Positions 18,503 to 28,568 are shown, counted from the stretch's first letter. The stretch: 64,000 bases of DNA from Marinobacter caseinilyticus (GCF_011074955.1 NZ_WUQJ01000013.1:124001-188000); one strand, 5' to 3'. A program made the numbers and translations. Notes: a model not told the origin generated them from the letters alone.

Positions 18503-18691
18503 GGGGAGTACCTCGCTTGTGTTCTCGTGTTTTGACACCCCCATCGTCAATCAAGCCGGTGAAAAATCTGTGAGTAAAAAACGGTCTGTCCAGAAGTTTT
18601 GTAGCTTTCTGTAGCACCGGGACGAGCACCACAGCACGACTTGCTAAACTGGTGTCATCATTTACAACGCTAACTCGACAAGGCATGGCGC

Positions 18692-19507
18692 ATGGCCAAC
18701 ATCCTTTGGGTTGAAGATCAGTCTCACTGGATCGACAAATTCAAACCGGTACTGGAAGCCACAGACTTCGACCATCACCCGACCCAGGTACAGGTTTTCC
18801 AGTTTGCGGAAGCCGCGTGCCAGCATATTCGTCTGGCCGAGCCCCAGACACCGCCCGACCTGGCGCTGCTGGATGCCAACATGAACGGCAACGACGCGGC
18901 GGGCTTTTCGGTGTCTCGGGCGCTGCAGCGCAAATGGCCGGATTTGCCCATCATCTATCTGTCCGAGCACAGCGGCACCGACATTGAGCAGGAAGCCTTT
19001 GAAACCACGGGCGCCCAGGACTTCATTGCCAAGCACCAGCGCAATATCGAGTCAGTGCTGTGCTGGCGCATCAAGGCCCGCCTGCGCCAGCAAAGCCTGA
19101 GTCAGGCCGGACAATCACAGACCGGCGATGTCCTGAAAAGCGGCGAACTGATGCTCGACACCACCACCTGGGAAGCCTATTGGCGGGGCCAGAAACTGAT
19201 GAACCCCAGCAACACCAAGCGGCCCCTGCCCCCGACACCGCGTAAAATCCTGCGTTACCTGCTGGAGGCATCGCCACGCCCACTCAGCACCGGGCAGATT
19301 GCCGACAAGCTGGACGCCGACCTGGAGCGATTCTCCTACGCCAACTACCGCCAGCACATCCGAACCCTGCGGCTGTCAATCGATCAGGCCATGGGTGGCA
19401 AGGGGCACTTTGTGAGCCAGTGCAAACAGGGCGCGGGCATTGTGACCTTCGGTGATGAAGGTGCTTACAGCTGGAAACCCCTCGGAGAGACCCAGACCCA
19501 ATCATGA
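18692..19507 (+). CDS. Response regulator with C-terminal winged-helix-like domain
   Basis: The N-terminal receiver has acidic residues at 8-9 (VEDQ), phospho-acceptor Asp61 (LALLDANMNG), Ser in YLSEHS and Lys in FIAKHQ. Residues 150-260 contain PLPPTPRKILRYLLEASPRPLSTGQIADKL and TLRLSIDQ, consistent with an OmpR-like winged helix, though divergent. The stop overlaps the start of the kinase gene by four bases (ATGA), a standard sign of a dedicated pair. Confidence 0.85.
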   Translation: MANILWVEDQSHWIDKFKPVLEATDFDHHPTQVQVFQFAEAACQHIRLAEPQTPPDLALLDANMNGNDAAGFSVSRALQRKWPDLPIIYLSEHSGTDIEQEAFETTGAQDFIAKHQRNIESVLCWRIKARLRQQSLSQAGQSQTGDVLKSGELMLDTTTWEAYWRGQKLMNPSNTKRPLPPTPRKILRYLLEASPRPLSTGQIADKLDADLERFSYANYRQHIRTLRLSIDQAMGGKGHFVSQCKQGAGIVTFGDEGAYSWKPLGETQTQS

Positions 19508-21162
19508 AAGCCTCCAAACCCGTTGCCGACACCAGCACTATGACCGAGCAGCCCAATGACCGTGTCCAGACCATTACCTTCCCCTGGCTGGGAATGGTGG
19601 CCGGTTTAGGCCTGGTCGCCTTCCTGCTGCTCCAGACCGATCCTTTGCTGCGCAGCTACTATCCCGTTCCCGACCAGTGGCTGCGCCCGGAATTCAATAC
19701 CGCCGCCCTCGGCCTGTTGATCCTGCTTATCTGCATGGACCTGCGCCGGTATCACCGTCAGTTCGTGCGTCAGCAAGCGGACGTGCAACGATTGCGGCGC
19801 CGGGTCAACGAAATCTGGGATAGCAAAAAGCACCTGCAACGCAAGGCGCACACCTATTCCGACCATGCCGACAAGCTCAAGCGTTTTATCAGCGACAAGC
19901 TGTTGGACTACATTGAATACGACGAGAAGTTTCTGCATTTCAAGAGCATCGCCGCCGAGGTCCGTCACAACGGCGTGATCAGCTTCGACAAAGTGCAAAC
20001 CGCCCTGCAACAGGCGCAGCAGTCTGCCCGGTCCGAAGGCTCCACCCTCGAACCCGGGAAAATTGATGCCGCACTTGAGGCCATGCGCTATCTGTGGGAC
20101 CTGCTGGACCTGTCGACGGCTGACAATCTGGCCCTGCATATCGGTAATCTGCTGTGTGAGTGTGAGGAACACTATTATCAGCAGGTGCTCAACAGCGATG
20201 CCACCGGCTCACAGCCATATCAGGCGGTCTATGCGCCGCAAACGGCCGCTTTGCGGGCGCTGGTTCAGGTCTCCCCGGATGCCCTGCCGGTGTCTGAAAA
20301 TGCCGGTGACTACACCCATATCGATGCGCAATGGTGCGTCCGGCTTGCCCCCGTGGGCGAATTGCTCGGCAACGAAAACCACTTGATCCTGATGTTGGAA
20401 AACCTGCTGAAAAACGCCCAGTTCTTCTCCCGCAAACGCGGCTTTAGTAGTCCCTTTGCCCCTGTTGCGCTGACCCTGACGGAATACCAGGGCCAGGCGT
20501 GCTTCCGGATCTATAACCGGGGCCCACACCTGCGGGATGAGGACCGCCAGAACCTGTTCCAGCTCGGGTTCTCTACCCGCCGGGTACGGGAACACCATGG
20601 CCGCGGCCTGGGCCTGTATTTCGTCAATGAAATCGTTAAAGGCTATGAAGGCCAGATTTCAGTGCACAACATCGACACCCCCGAAACCCAGTATGCGGTC
20701 CGCATTCAGCTTGAAAACGACGAGGTCATGACCGAGCGGGTGGACATCGTACTGCAGGACGGCAAACCCCAGTGCCGGTTGCCCGGCGGCGAATGGGACA
20801 AAGCCCTGGAGTGGGCGTTTAAATCCCCCGTGCGCAGCGTCGAGGTGACCACCACCGGCGACAACGTCAGCGAGCGCACCCAACGCATCGACGGTTTCGA
20901 TAACAAAGGCAAACAGCACCGCTTTGACCCCGGTCAACCTGAACGCCCGCGCTGGCGCCTGACCTATCAACCCAAACGCGGCGGCCACAAACTCGGCTTT
21001 GAGCCATTGGATATCAACGGCGTTGAATTTGAAATTCGCCTACCCACCGCGCAGTACCGGCTGGACAGCAGCGAAATGGCGATGGATGGAGAATTCGACG
21101 CGGAAGTGGAACGGCTGGACGCCCATTTTCGGGCCCAGTCACCGGATGATTCACGGTATTGA
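19504..21162 (+). CDS. Atypical sensor histidine kinase
   Basis: Two membrane segments (residues 28-45 and 60-78) are followed by a coiled-coil linker and a helical region with VRHNGVIS where an H-box is expected, though the canonical H-E/D-x-K/R-T-P is missing. The ATPase domain is clear: N-box NLLKNAQFFS near 300, a DxGxG-like region (RIYNRGPHLRDED) and G-box HGRGLGLYFVNEI near 365. About 160 residues follow the ATPase domain (KPQCRLPGGEWDKALEWAF onward), which is unusual. It overlaps the regulator gene by four bases. Confidence 0.8.
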   Translation: MKASKPVADTSTMTEQPNDRVQTITFPWLGMVAGLGLVAFLLLQTDPLLRSYYPVPDQWLRPEFNTAALGLLILLICMDLRRYHRQFVRQQADVQRLRRRVNEIWDSKKHLQRKAHTYSDHADKLKRFISDKLLDYIEYDEKFLHFKSIAAEVRHNGVISFDKVQTALQQAQQSARSEGSTLEPGKIDAALEAMRYLWDLLDLSTADNLALHIGNLLCECEEHYYQQVLNSDATGSQPYQAVYAPQTAALRALVQVSPDALPVSENAGDYTHIDAQWCVRLAPVGELLGNENHLILMLENLLKNAQFFSRKRGFSSPFAPVALTLTEYQGQACFRIYNRGPHLRDEDRQNLFQLGFSTRRVREHHGRGLGLYFVNEIVKGYEGQISVHNIDTPETQYAVRIQLENDEVMTERVDIVLQDGKPQCRLPGGEWDKALEWAFKSPVRSVEVTTTGDNVSERTQRIDGFDNKGKQHRFDPGQPERPRWRLTYQPKRGGHKLGFEPLDINGVEFEIRLPTAQYRLDSSEMAMDGEFDAEVERLDAHFRAQSPDDSRY

Positions 21163-21300
21163 TTGAATGGAACAGTTGTGGCGCACGGGACGCAGTGGGA
21201 TTAAGACCGCCGGCAGGACCGATACTTCCAGCTATTTTGCGGGCAGGCCAGCCTCCGTGGCAATAAACGACGGCTGCGGATTTCCCGGCTCCGCTGAAAC

Positions 21301-21579
21301 CTACCGATCGCCCCAAATCCGCGACACGGCCTTGTCCGAACCCACTGTGCCCACCGTCAGAGAGACAAACGCGACGACTGAAAATATCACCGCCGGGATA
21401 AGGGCGCCAAGCTCTCCGGTGTAAATCAAGCCCGCAACCGAAATGGAGGACAGGACCAGAAACAGCACACCGACAACGATCAGGATAGCTCGATACGACT
21501 TCTTGTAATTTGGCCCAATTTCCCCGTTTTCAAAGTGTTTGAGAATAGGCCATAAAATCTTCCGTATTGCCTGCTTCAT
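21301..21579 (-). CDS. Small two-helix inner-membrane protein
   Basis: A 92-residue protein with start WPILKHFENGE, two hydrophobic segments (30-52, 57-80) and a C-terminal VGSDKAVSRIWG. It resembles a conserved hypothetical family in marine Gammaproteobacteria that shares the C-terminal GSD-A-x-IWG motif; that is from memory. AAGGATG precedes the start. Function unknown. Confidence 0.75.
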   Translation of the reverse strand: MKQAIRKILWPILKHFENGEIGPNYKKSYRAILIVVGVLFLVLSSISVAGLIYTGELGALIPAVIFSVVAFVSLTVGTVGSDKAVSRIWGDR

Positions 21580-21804
21580 AAAACTTTCATCCTTCTTCGT
21601 CGCACTGTATCTGGTCCAGTTAAAGGGTGTGTGACGATGGTATGACCTACCGCCACGCTCATTGAGTCCTCATTATGCCTTCATGAGCGCCACAGGTAAT
21701 CAGTAGAGCCGGAGTTTCGGACGCTGGCATCCTGGTGTTCGCTTCCAGGCCGTCACCAACACAGCCAACCGGAACCTGGCCGGACGCCGTGAGCGATGGC
21801 CGGG

Positions 21805-22638
21805 TCAGGCACTCATTGGATAGGTGAACAGCAAAAAGTGACTCATATTCAACGCCCAATGCACCAGCACTGCCCAGACCAGCCTACCCGTCCACAGGTA
21901 GGCGAGACCGTATAGCAGACCGGCGGCGCTTGCCAATGCAACGTAAGCCCAGCCACCTGCCCAATGCGCAAGTCCAAACAACACACTGGCAGTGGCCAAG
22001 GCCACCAGTTGGCCCAATCGGGACGCCAGGCAACGCTGCAACACACCCCGGAACAGCAGCTCTTCGGCCACACAGGTATTCAGCAGGTTGGACACCGCAA
22101 ACACCAAGGCCCACTCCGGCACCCCGGGCCGCCACTCGATTAATCCAGGCAGCACCGCCAGCAACAGCACTGCCCCGATACCGGCCACGAGAATCAGCAG
22201 CGTCGCCGGCCCTGACGAGGCGCCCGGCGAAGCAAGGCTGCGCCCGAACAGCGGCAGCCAATTCAACAGCGACCATGCGACCAGTACCTTGTCGTGATTC
22301 AGGTAGAGCGAAGTCGCGACACTGCCCTCTTTGAACACGACGTGGTCGGCGATCAGCAGCCCTTCGTACCCGGGGACGGAGTGGGTCACCAGCGCAGCGC
22401 TTGCGACCAGCCATAGCCCGTAACGCAGCCAATTCAACCAGGTCGGGCCGGGGCGTTCGCACATCCAGAGCGTCAACACCACGTAACTCAGCGCCAGCCC
22501 GGCGAAATCCCAGTGGTTATAACCAACTGCGACCGCCAGCAGAATCGCCAGAACAGCGCCGCCGTAGCGCAACCGGGCGTCCGGAGTCAGACCGAAAACA
22601 ATCAGAAGCAAGGAATAGAGACTACCCAGCGTCAGCAT
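21805..22638 (-). CDS. CPBP-family intramembrane metalloprotease (Abi-like)
   Basis: About eight membrane segments, with the CPBP motif EELLFRGVLQR near residue 190 (Glu-Glu-x3-Arg), a second motif with LFGLAHW (Phe-x3-His) and a third near GRLVWAVLVHWALN. These are the glutamate and histidine residues of the Abi/Rce1-type active site. Targets of bacterial members are mostly unknown; some take part in bacteriocin immunity or prenyl-protein-like processing. It is monocistronic with AAGGATCG as ribosome site. Confidence 0.85.
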   Translation of the reverse strand: MLTLGSLYSLLLIVFGLTPDARLRYGGAVLAILLAVAVGYNHWDFAGLALSYVVLTLWMCERPGPTWLNWLRYGLWLVASAALVTHSVPGYEGLLIADHVVFKEGSVATSLYLNHDKVLVAWSLLNWLPLFGRSLASPGASSGPATLLILVAGIGAVLLLAVLPGLIEWRPGVPEWALVFAVSNLLNTCVAEELLFRGVLQRCLASRLGQLVALATASVLFGLAHWAGGWAYVALASAAGLLYGLAYLWTGRLVWAVLVHWALNMSHFLLFTYPMSA

Positions 22639-22967
22639 GACGATCCTTTTCGAGCGCTATCAATGCGGGCGCATCCTGCGGATGTTCCCGCCACGGGTGA
22701 GTCGCTCGCCCTGTTCATTCAAGATAAAAAGCCGCACCAGAATACATGAAAATAAATCAGCAATGATTATAAAGCGGCGCCTTCTGCGAGGGGTGGCCGC
22801 GTCCTGACCATGACGTACCTCAGCGGCAAATAACCACCAACACTGCTGGAACAAAAAAATCGTTGGAAGTCTGTTAAAAGAACGTCTTTTTTGAGTTACG
22901 TCAACCACCGCCATTGCCGTAGGTGCATGCTGGCAAAAGGTATAGCTCTTAAGGAGAGGAGGGCTCA
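22639..22967. other. Divergent intergenic region
   Basis: 329 bases between the CPBP gene and the eRF1-like gene, with A/T-rich tracts compatible with two divergent promoters. A strong ribosome site (AAGGAGAGGAGG) lies just before 22968. No gene was recognised. Confidence 0.5.
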
Positions 22968-23384
22968 ATGAAACACTACACCGGCGTTTGGATGGATCAC
23001 AGAAAGGCCATTATCGTGCGGCTGGAAACGGGGGAGCCCCAGATAGTCACGGTCACATCCGATGCTCATCGCCCGTCAAAATCGTCGGGCGGCCATCACC
23101 AGAAAGCACCCAACGCGCATCAGGATGTGGTCGCGGAAGATCATCGTCAGCATCGCTACTTGCAGGAGATGAACACGTTTTACGAGAAAATCTTTCAGCA
23201 CCTGCTGACAGCGGACGAGATGTTGCTTCTGGGCCCCGGACAAAGCAAGAAGAAGTTCAACCACTTTGTGGAACAACGGCACCCTGGCACACTTCGCCTG
23301 AAGGCGATGCATGCAACCGGTTTGATGGAACCCGCCGAGGTGATGGACTATGTGTGCCGCGTCTTCAAATACCACGTCCATTAA
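22968..23384 (+). CDS. eRF1 domain-like (host attachment/translation-stress type) protein
   Basis: A 138-residue protein with MKHYTGVWMDHRKAIIV at the start, LLTADEMLLLGPGQSKKKF in the middle and DYVCRVFKYH at the end. This pattern fits a bacterial family related to domain 3 of peptide release factor eRF1, usually annotated as hypothetical. A histidine-rich linker (GGHHQK) lies near residue 45. It precedes and overlaps the erythromycin esterase gene by 35 bases, so the two are probably expressed together. Confidence 0.7.
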   Translation: MKHYTGVWMDHRKAIIVRLETGEPQIVTVTSDAHRPSKSSGGHHQKAPNAHQDVVAEDHRQHRYLQEMNTFYEKIFQHLLTADEMLLLGPGQSKKKFNHFVEQRHPGTLRLKAMHATGLMEPAEVMDYVCRVFKYHVH

Positions 23385-24663
23385 AGGATTGGGCGCGGCC
23401 TGCATCAAATTCGACGATCTGGAGCACCTGTCAGAGACAGGTCTGCTGGAGCGTATTGGCGATGCCCGCCTGGTCATGATTGGTGAGGCGTCCCACGGCA
23501 CATCCGAGTTCTATGAGGTGCGGGCCGCAATTTCGCGTTTGCTCATCGAGCGGGAACACTTCCAGTTCATTGCCATCGAAGGGGACTGGCCAGACGCCGC
23601 GCGAGTGGACCACTACGTGCGACACAAGGAGTACCCGCCGTCCGAGTGGACGGCCTTTGCACGGTTTCCAACCTGGATGTGGCGCAATCAGGAAGTTCGG
23701 CGTTTCGTCGACTGGCTCCGGGCATGGAACAGCGATCACCGGGCGGCGTCGCGGGTCGCGTTTTACGGGCTGGACCTCTACAGCCTCTACACCTCCATGT
23801 ATGAGGTGCTGACGTATCTCCAACAATACGATTCCGATGCGGCCGAAGAAGCCTTACGACATTACCGGTGTTTACTGCCTTACCGCGATGACCCGGTGGG
23901 GTATGCCCGTGCGGCGCTGAGCCCTGCCTTCAAAAGCTGCGAACAGGCCATACTGAAACACCTGAACACCCTCCATGAGTCTCAAAAAGAGCTGGCTCGG
24001 CATAATGGCGAGCGAGTGTTCGACTTGTGGCAAAACGCACAATTGGTGGCCAGCGCCGAGGCCTATTACCGGACCATGTTCTTTTCCGGGCACAACGGCT
24101 GGAACCTGCGGGACACGCACATGTTCAGTACGTTGGCGCGCCTTCTGGAGCATTGGGGCGCAGACAGCCGTGGCATCGTCTGGGCCCACAATTCCCATGT
24201 GGGCGACAGCGAGGCCACGGATATGAGTCGCCGGGGCGAGTACAACATCGGTCGCCTCGCCCAAGCCCAGTATGGCGATAATCTTTTCACCATTGGTTTC
24301 GGTACGCACACCGGGACGGTGGCCGCTGCCTCAGACTGGGGTGGGCCCATGGCGACAAAGCGGGTAAGGCCGTCTTTGCCGGGCAGTTATGAGCGGTTGT
24401 TTCACGACACCGGACTGCGCAATGTGCTGTTGCCGCTGCGCGATGGTGACCCAGACCTGATGTACGAATTAGGCCTCAAACGGCTGCAACGGGCGATCGG
24501 TGTCATCTACCGCCCGGAAACCGAGCGCCAGAGTCACTACTACGACGCCTCCCTGCCGGCCCAGTTTGACGAGTACATATGGCTCGACGAAACCCGGGCG
24601 GTCACGCCCCTGCACACTCACCTACTGGCCGGGCTGCCGGACACCTACCCTTTTGGCCTGTGA
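23350..24663 (+). CDS. Erythromycin esterase-family hydrolase
   Basis: The protein has the family signatures MIGEASHGTSEFYEVRA (Glu and His of the active site), IAIEGDWPDA, NGWNLRDTHM and IVWAHNSHVGDS. The length (437 aa) is typical. The family includes true macrolide esterases, but most chromosomal members have other, unknown substrates. The start lies inside the preceding gene (35-base overlap); a later start would cut the first helix. The gene ends 19 bases inside the convergent phosphoribosyltransferase gene. The two domains are known as a fusion in Mycobacterium Rv2030c, so the neighbourhood probably marks a functional link. Confidence 0.88.
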   Translation: MCAASSNTTSIKGLGAACIKFDDLEHLSETGLLERIGDARLVMIGEASHGTSEFYEVRAAISRLLIEREHFQFIAIEGDWPDAARVDHYVRHKEYPPSEWTAFARFPTWMWRNQEVRRFVDWLRAWNSDHRAASRVAFYGLDLYSLYTSMYEVLTYLQQYDSDAAEEALRHYRCLLPYRDDPVGYARAALSPAFKSCEQAILKHLNTLHESQKELARHNGERVFDLWQNAQLVASAEAYYRTMFFSGHNGWNLRDTHMFSTLARLLEHWGADSRGIVWAHNSHVGDSEATDMSRRGEYNIGRLAQAQYGDNLFTIGFGTHTGTVAAASDWGGPMATKRVRPSLPGSYERLFHDTGLRNVLLPLRDGDPDLMYELGLKRLQRAIGVIYRPETERQSHYYDASLPAQFDEYIWLDETRAVTPLHTHLLAGLPDTYPFGL

Positions 24664-25382
24664 TTGCTCTTGTCGTCCGTCAATGGCACGCGGCCGGGCT
24701 TGTTCGCACGGCCTTGAGTGTTGCGATCCCGGCTACGCGCCTGCGCTTCCTTGAGGGCTTCAATCACGGTGCTTTCCGGTACCTGGTGGAAATCCCGGTA
24801 CCACAGGCCAACCGAGCTGAATCCTTGCGGCTCCATAAGGCAGATACACTGATCGGCCAGGTCGGTAAAACGTTTGACTGTTCCCACCGGCCCCACCGGC
24901 ACCGCAACAATTATGTGCGATGCCCCGCGTTTGCGCAGCAATTGGATGGCCAGCGTCATCGTGGTGCCTGTGGCGATGCCATCGTCCACCAGGATCACCG
25001 TCCGCCCCGACACCTCCGCCGGGGGGCGTACCGCCCGGAAGCTGCGAATGCGGGACACCAGCGTCGCCAGTTCTTCAGCCTGCACTCGGGCAATCTCTGC
25101 CTCCGTCACGCCAACGTTGGCGATCAATTCGTGGTCGAGCAAACGGGTGCCATCCTCGGCGATCGCACCCATGGCGAGCTCGGGATGGTAAGGCAGCCCC
25201 AGTTTGCGCAGATTGAGGACATCCAGTTCCAGGTTCAGTAACTGGGCTATTTCTTCTGCCACCGGCACGCCACCTCTCGCCAGCCCCAACACCAGCGCAT
25301 CGACCGGAACCGTGCCCTGCTTGAACCGTCGCGCCAGAGCGATCCCGGCCGCCCGCCGATCTCTGAACCTTGTATCTGTCAT
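24645..25382 (-). CDS. Phosphoribosyltransferase-family protein
   Basis: It contains ALVLGLARGGVPVAEEIA at the N-terminus and the PRPP-binding signature ILVDDGIATGTTM near residue 130, so it is a type I PRTase fold. These stand-alone proteins often sit with dienelactone hydrolase or erythromycin esterase genes. The acceptor base is not known. AGGAGG precedes the start. The charged C-terminal tail (SRDRNTQGRANKPGRVP) extends into the 3' end of the convergent esterase gene. Confidence 0.87.
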   Translation of the reverse strand: MTDTRFRDRRAAGIALARRFKQGTVPVDALVLGLARGGVPVAEEIAQLLNLELDVLNLRKLGLPYHPELAMGAIAEDGTRLLDHELIANVGVTEAEIARVQAEELATLVSRIRSFRAVRPPAEVSGRTVILVDDGIATGTTMTLAIQLLRKRGASHIIVAVPVGPVGTVKRFTDLADQCICLMEPQGFSSVGLWYRDFHQVPESTVIEALKEAQARSRDRNTQGRANKPGRVPLTDDKSNHRPKG

Positions 25383-25826
25383 AATCGCCTCCTGTATCGA
25401 TTGGCGATCAATCCCATTATGAACCCTGAACCTTTATTGGAATCCTCATTGGGCCTACACAGTTTGACCCAGGTCAGAATAGATCGTTCTCACAGGAACG
25501 CCGGCCGGGAGATGGCCTGCACGCGACGACTGTCTAAAACACTGTGGATGCGCGAAGGAAGGCAGACAGGGGATGGGACCTTTGCCGATCACCGCCTCCC
25601 CTGAAGCTGCGACTCGTCATTTCGTAAACAAATCGCTACACCAAAACCGTTCGCCTTGGATCTCTAATGGCGATAGGATTGCTGTATTGCCCAAAATCAA
25701 GAATAAGAACGGAAATTTCAGTGGCGGTCATGGACGAAGCGTAGTTGTAAATATTTATATTCCAATTGCTTACGCCACGCTTGCTCAACGACAAAACTCC
25801 ATGACCGACTTCCTGGTTAGCAGACT
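25383..25826. other. Intergenic region before the EAL-domain gene
   Basis: 444 bases. An 85-codon frame (25573-25830) overlaps the next gene's GTG start by GTGA but has no protein features, so it is not called. The last 120 bases are A/T-rich and may hold the promoter of the downstream gene. Nothing else was recognised. Confidence 0.45.
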
Positions 25827-28403
25827 GTGATTCCATTTCGCGCCCTACGTGCCGTTTTGGCCGTTGTGTGTTTTTGGGCAGGGAGTCACGCCTATGCCGA
25901 AACGCACCCCATAATCGTTACCCAGTCCTCCCCCATTCAGAGCCAGTTCCAAACCATCGAGGACACCTCGGGGCAAGCGAGTATTGAGCAAATAGCCAAG
26001 CAACCCGACGATCAGTGGCAATGGATACCGACCGGCAGCGCCACCTTCGGCATCACCCCATCGACCTATTGGCTGCGATTTTCTGTGCGCAACCAAACCC
26101 GGCAAAACCTTAACCTGATCGCCGAACTCGCCTATTCCCAGCTTGATGATGTGACGTTCTACGTTTTCTCAGGTAACAACAAAATTCGCGAGTTCGCCAC
26201 CGGGGATACCCGTCCCTTCTACCCGCGGGAGGTTGACCACCCGAACATGTTGCTGCGTTTCACACTGGCGCCGGAGCAGTTGAAGACCCTTTATGTCCGC
26301 GTCAAAACCGCCGGGTCGATGATTGTGCCGCTCAAAATATGGCGCGAAAACCAATTCTTCGGCGCTGCGGCTAACGAACAGAAACTGCATTTTTTTTATT
26401 ACGGCTGCCTGACCGTCATTATCCTGATCAACCTGGCGGTATTTCTGACCCTGCGGGAAAAACTGTATCTGTACTATGCCCTGGCGATTGCCGGCTACCT
26501 GCTGTTTTTCACATCCATAAAGGGCTATAGCTTCCAGCATTTCTACCCGCAATCTCCCCTGTTGCATGCCCGGGCACTGTTGGTATCGATGCCGATTCTG
26601 GCGTTATTCTCGGTGCTGTTCTGCCGGGAGTTCCTCAGGATAAAATCCCACAGTCCCAAACTGGACATCGCCATTCGGGCAATGATCTGTTTCGAAGTCC
26701 TCAATTTCCTCTCAGCCCTGGTGCTGAGTTACAACGCCTCCGTCATGCTGTCGTCGATTTCGGCCCTGTTCTTCTTTTCCCTGCTGTTTGTCGCAGGCCC
26801 CATTACCTGGGCAGCCGGCGTGCGCGCAGGCGCTTTTTTCACCATTGCCTGGACGCCCCTGACCATTGGCGTGCTAGCCACGGCGGGCCGGGCGTTGGGG
26901 TTTTTCCCTGAAAACTTTGTCACCGAATACGCCATGCAGATCGGCTCCGGGCTTGAAGCCTTTATCTTAACCGTCGCCCTGGCGGATCGCCTGTATCGCG
27001 AACGTGAGCACAAAATCGAGGCACAAGCCGATAGCCTGCGTAAAGAAAAGGCCAGGAATGACGCCCACAATAAACTGACCGAAGCGATGACCCACGATCC
27101 GGTTACCAAACTCCCCAACCGTAACCGGTTCGAATGGATGGTCAACCAGCAACTTCAACTGGAGCCAGACGGCCATTTCATGGTCGGTGTGGCCCGGGTG
27201 ACGCGCCTGGATGAAATAAACCGCACACTGGGGCTCACGCACAGTGAGCAACTACTCAACCGCGTCGCCGAGCAGATGAAGGCGCTGGCCGCCCGGCTGC
27301 CCGGAATACAGAGTGTTTGTGACGATCGGGGCCGGGTTGAACAGGTCTACCAATTGTCTGGAGACTGCTTTGGCCTGCTGGTCGATGCGCATAAAGTCGG
27401 TGACAACTTCACCAGCCTTAACAAGGCGCTCCAACTCCTGTCTGAACCGATGCTGCTGAAAAACCTGGCCATTGATCTCCACCCCAAGTTTGGCGCCGCC
27501 AGTTATCCCATGCACGGCGACAACGCGGCGCTGCTGATTCGCAATGCCCACGTTGGCATGGAGATCACACCCCATGGCCGGTTTGAAACCGGGTACTACT
27601 CGAAAAACTACGATATCTACAGTGAAAGCCGCCTGACCCTGATGTCAGACCTCAGAGAGGCCCTGTATAACAATCACACCGAACTTCACTACCAACCCAA
27701 AGTCTGCCTCACCAACGGTCGGATTGTGGGCCTGGAAGCACTGATTCGCTGGCATCACCCGGAACGGGGGTGGGTCTGCCCAACGGACTTCATCCCTTTG
27801 GCGGAAGAGACCGGGGTTATTACCCAGTTAACCCGATGGGCCATTGAGCACGGCATTCGAGACCTGGCAGAACTGCTGCATGACAACCCGACGCTGGACG
27901 TATCGATCAATATTTCCGCCCGTGACCTGGCATCGAGGGAACTCACCAGCCTGATTGCGGCCACGTTGACTCAGCACCGTGTCGAGGCTGCGCGACTCAC
28001 GGTGGAACTGACCGAAACGGCGGCCATGGAAGATCCCGAGAAAGGCCTGGTCGCACTGCAAAAGCTGGCTGATATCGGACTCCGGATATCCATTGACGAC
28101 TTTGGCAGCGGCTATTCGTCCCTGTCCTACCTGAAGCAGTTACCCGCAACGGAAATCAAACTGGACCGGTCACTGATCATCGACCTGTGCACCAGTGAAA
28201 GTTCAAAAGTCATTGTCGAAACCGCGATCAATATGTCGCACAGCCTGGGCTACAGTGTGGTCGCAGAAGGCGTTGAGAAAGCAGAAACCGCTCACATGCT
28301 GAAGCAGTTGGGCTGCGACAAACTCCAGGGCTTCTGGCTGTGTCATCCCCTGCCGATGCAAGACCTGAAGCCGTGGCTGGCCGAATACCAGTCAATTGTT
28401 TAG
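25827..28403 (+). CDS. 7TMR-DISM receptor with degenerate GGDEF and active-type EAL domain
   Basis: A GTG start is directly followed by a signal peptide (cut near SHAYA). Residues 30-170 are a 7TMR-DISM extracellular domain (STYWLRFSVRNQ). Residues 185-390 contain seven membrane segments. Residues 420-560 are GGDEF-like, but the signature is replaced by SGDCF, so cyclase activity is unlikely. Residues 600-855 are an EAL domain with EAL near 636, NISARDL, ELTET, DDFGSGYSS, KLDRS and EGVE, the full metal and catalytic set, so it should hydrolyse cyclic di-GMP. It likely couples an outside signal to lower c-di-GMP levels. Confidence 0.92.
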   Translation: MIPFRALRAVLAVVCFWAGSHAYAETHPIIVTQSSPIQSQFQTIEDTSGQASIEQIAKQPDDQWQWIPTGSATFGITPSTYWLRFSVRNQTRQNLNLIAELAYSQLDDVTFYVFSGNNKIREFATGDTRPFYPREVDHPNMLLRFTLAPEQLKTLYVRVKTAGSMIVPLKIWRENQFFGAAANEQKLHFFYYGCLTVIILINLAVFLTLREKLYLYYALAIAGYLLFFTSIKGYSFQHFYPQSPLLHARALLVSMPILALFSVLFCREFLRIKSHSPKLDIAIRAMICFEVLNFLSALVLSYNASVMLSSISALFFFSLLFVAGPITWAAGVRAGAFFTIAWTPLTIGVLATAGRALGFFPENFVTEYAMQIGSGLEAFILTVALADRLYREREHKIEAQADSLRKEKARNDAHNKLTEAMTHDPVTKLPNRNRFEWMVNQQLQLEPDGHFMVGVARVTRLDEINRTLGLTHSEQLLNRVAEQMKALAARLPGIQSVCDDRGRVEQVYQLSGDCFGLLVDAHKVGDNFTSLNKALQLLSEPMLLKNLAIDLHPKFGAASYPMHGDNAALLIRNAHVGMEITPHGRFETGYYSKNYDIYSESRLTLMSDLREALYNNHTELHYQPKVCLTNGRIVGLEALIRWHHPERGWVCPTDFIPLAEETGVITQLTRWAIEHGIRDLAELLHDNPTLDVSINISARDLASRELTSLIAATLTQHRVEAARLTVELTETAAMEDPEKGLVALQKLADIGLRISIDDFGSGYSSLSYLKQLPATEIKLDRSLIIDLCTSESSKVIVETAINMSHSLGYSVVAEGVEKAETAHMLKQLGCDKLQGFWLCHPLPMQDLKPWLAEYQSIV

Positions 28404-28568
28404 CCAAGGCTTGTCATGGCTGTTGGTGGTCTGTGTTTCATAACCTGGATGGTCTGTGTTTCGTAACCATGGCGAGCGCAGAGGCCTAATGGCGAAAATG
28501 ACCAACATTATGTCGATTATGACCGTTAGATTTCCCCACCACTACTGCCATACTGACACCCACAAAAA

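Noticed and set aside
18692..21162. PdsR/PdsS dedicated sortase regulation system
   Set aside because: A VWA-like gene and a two-component pair are present, but no sortase or LPXTG-type substrate is nearby.
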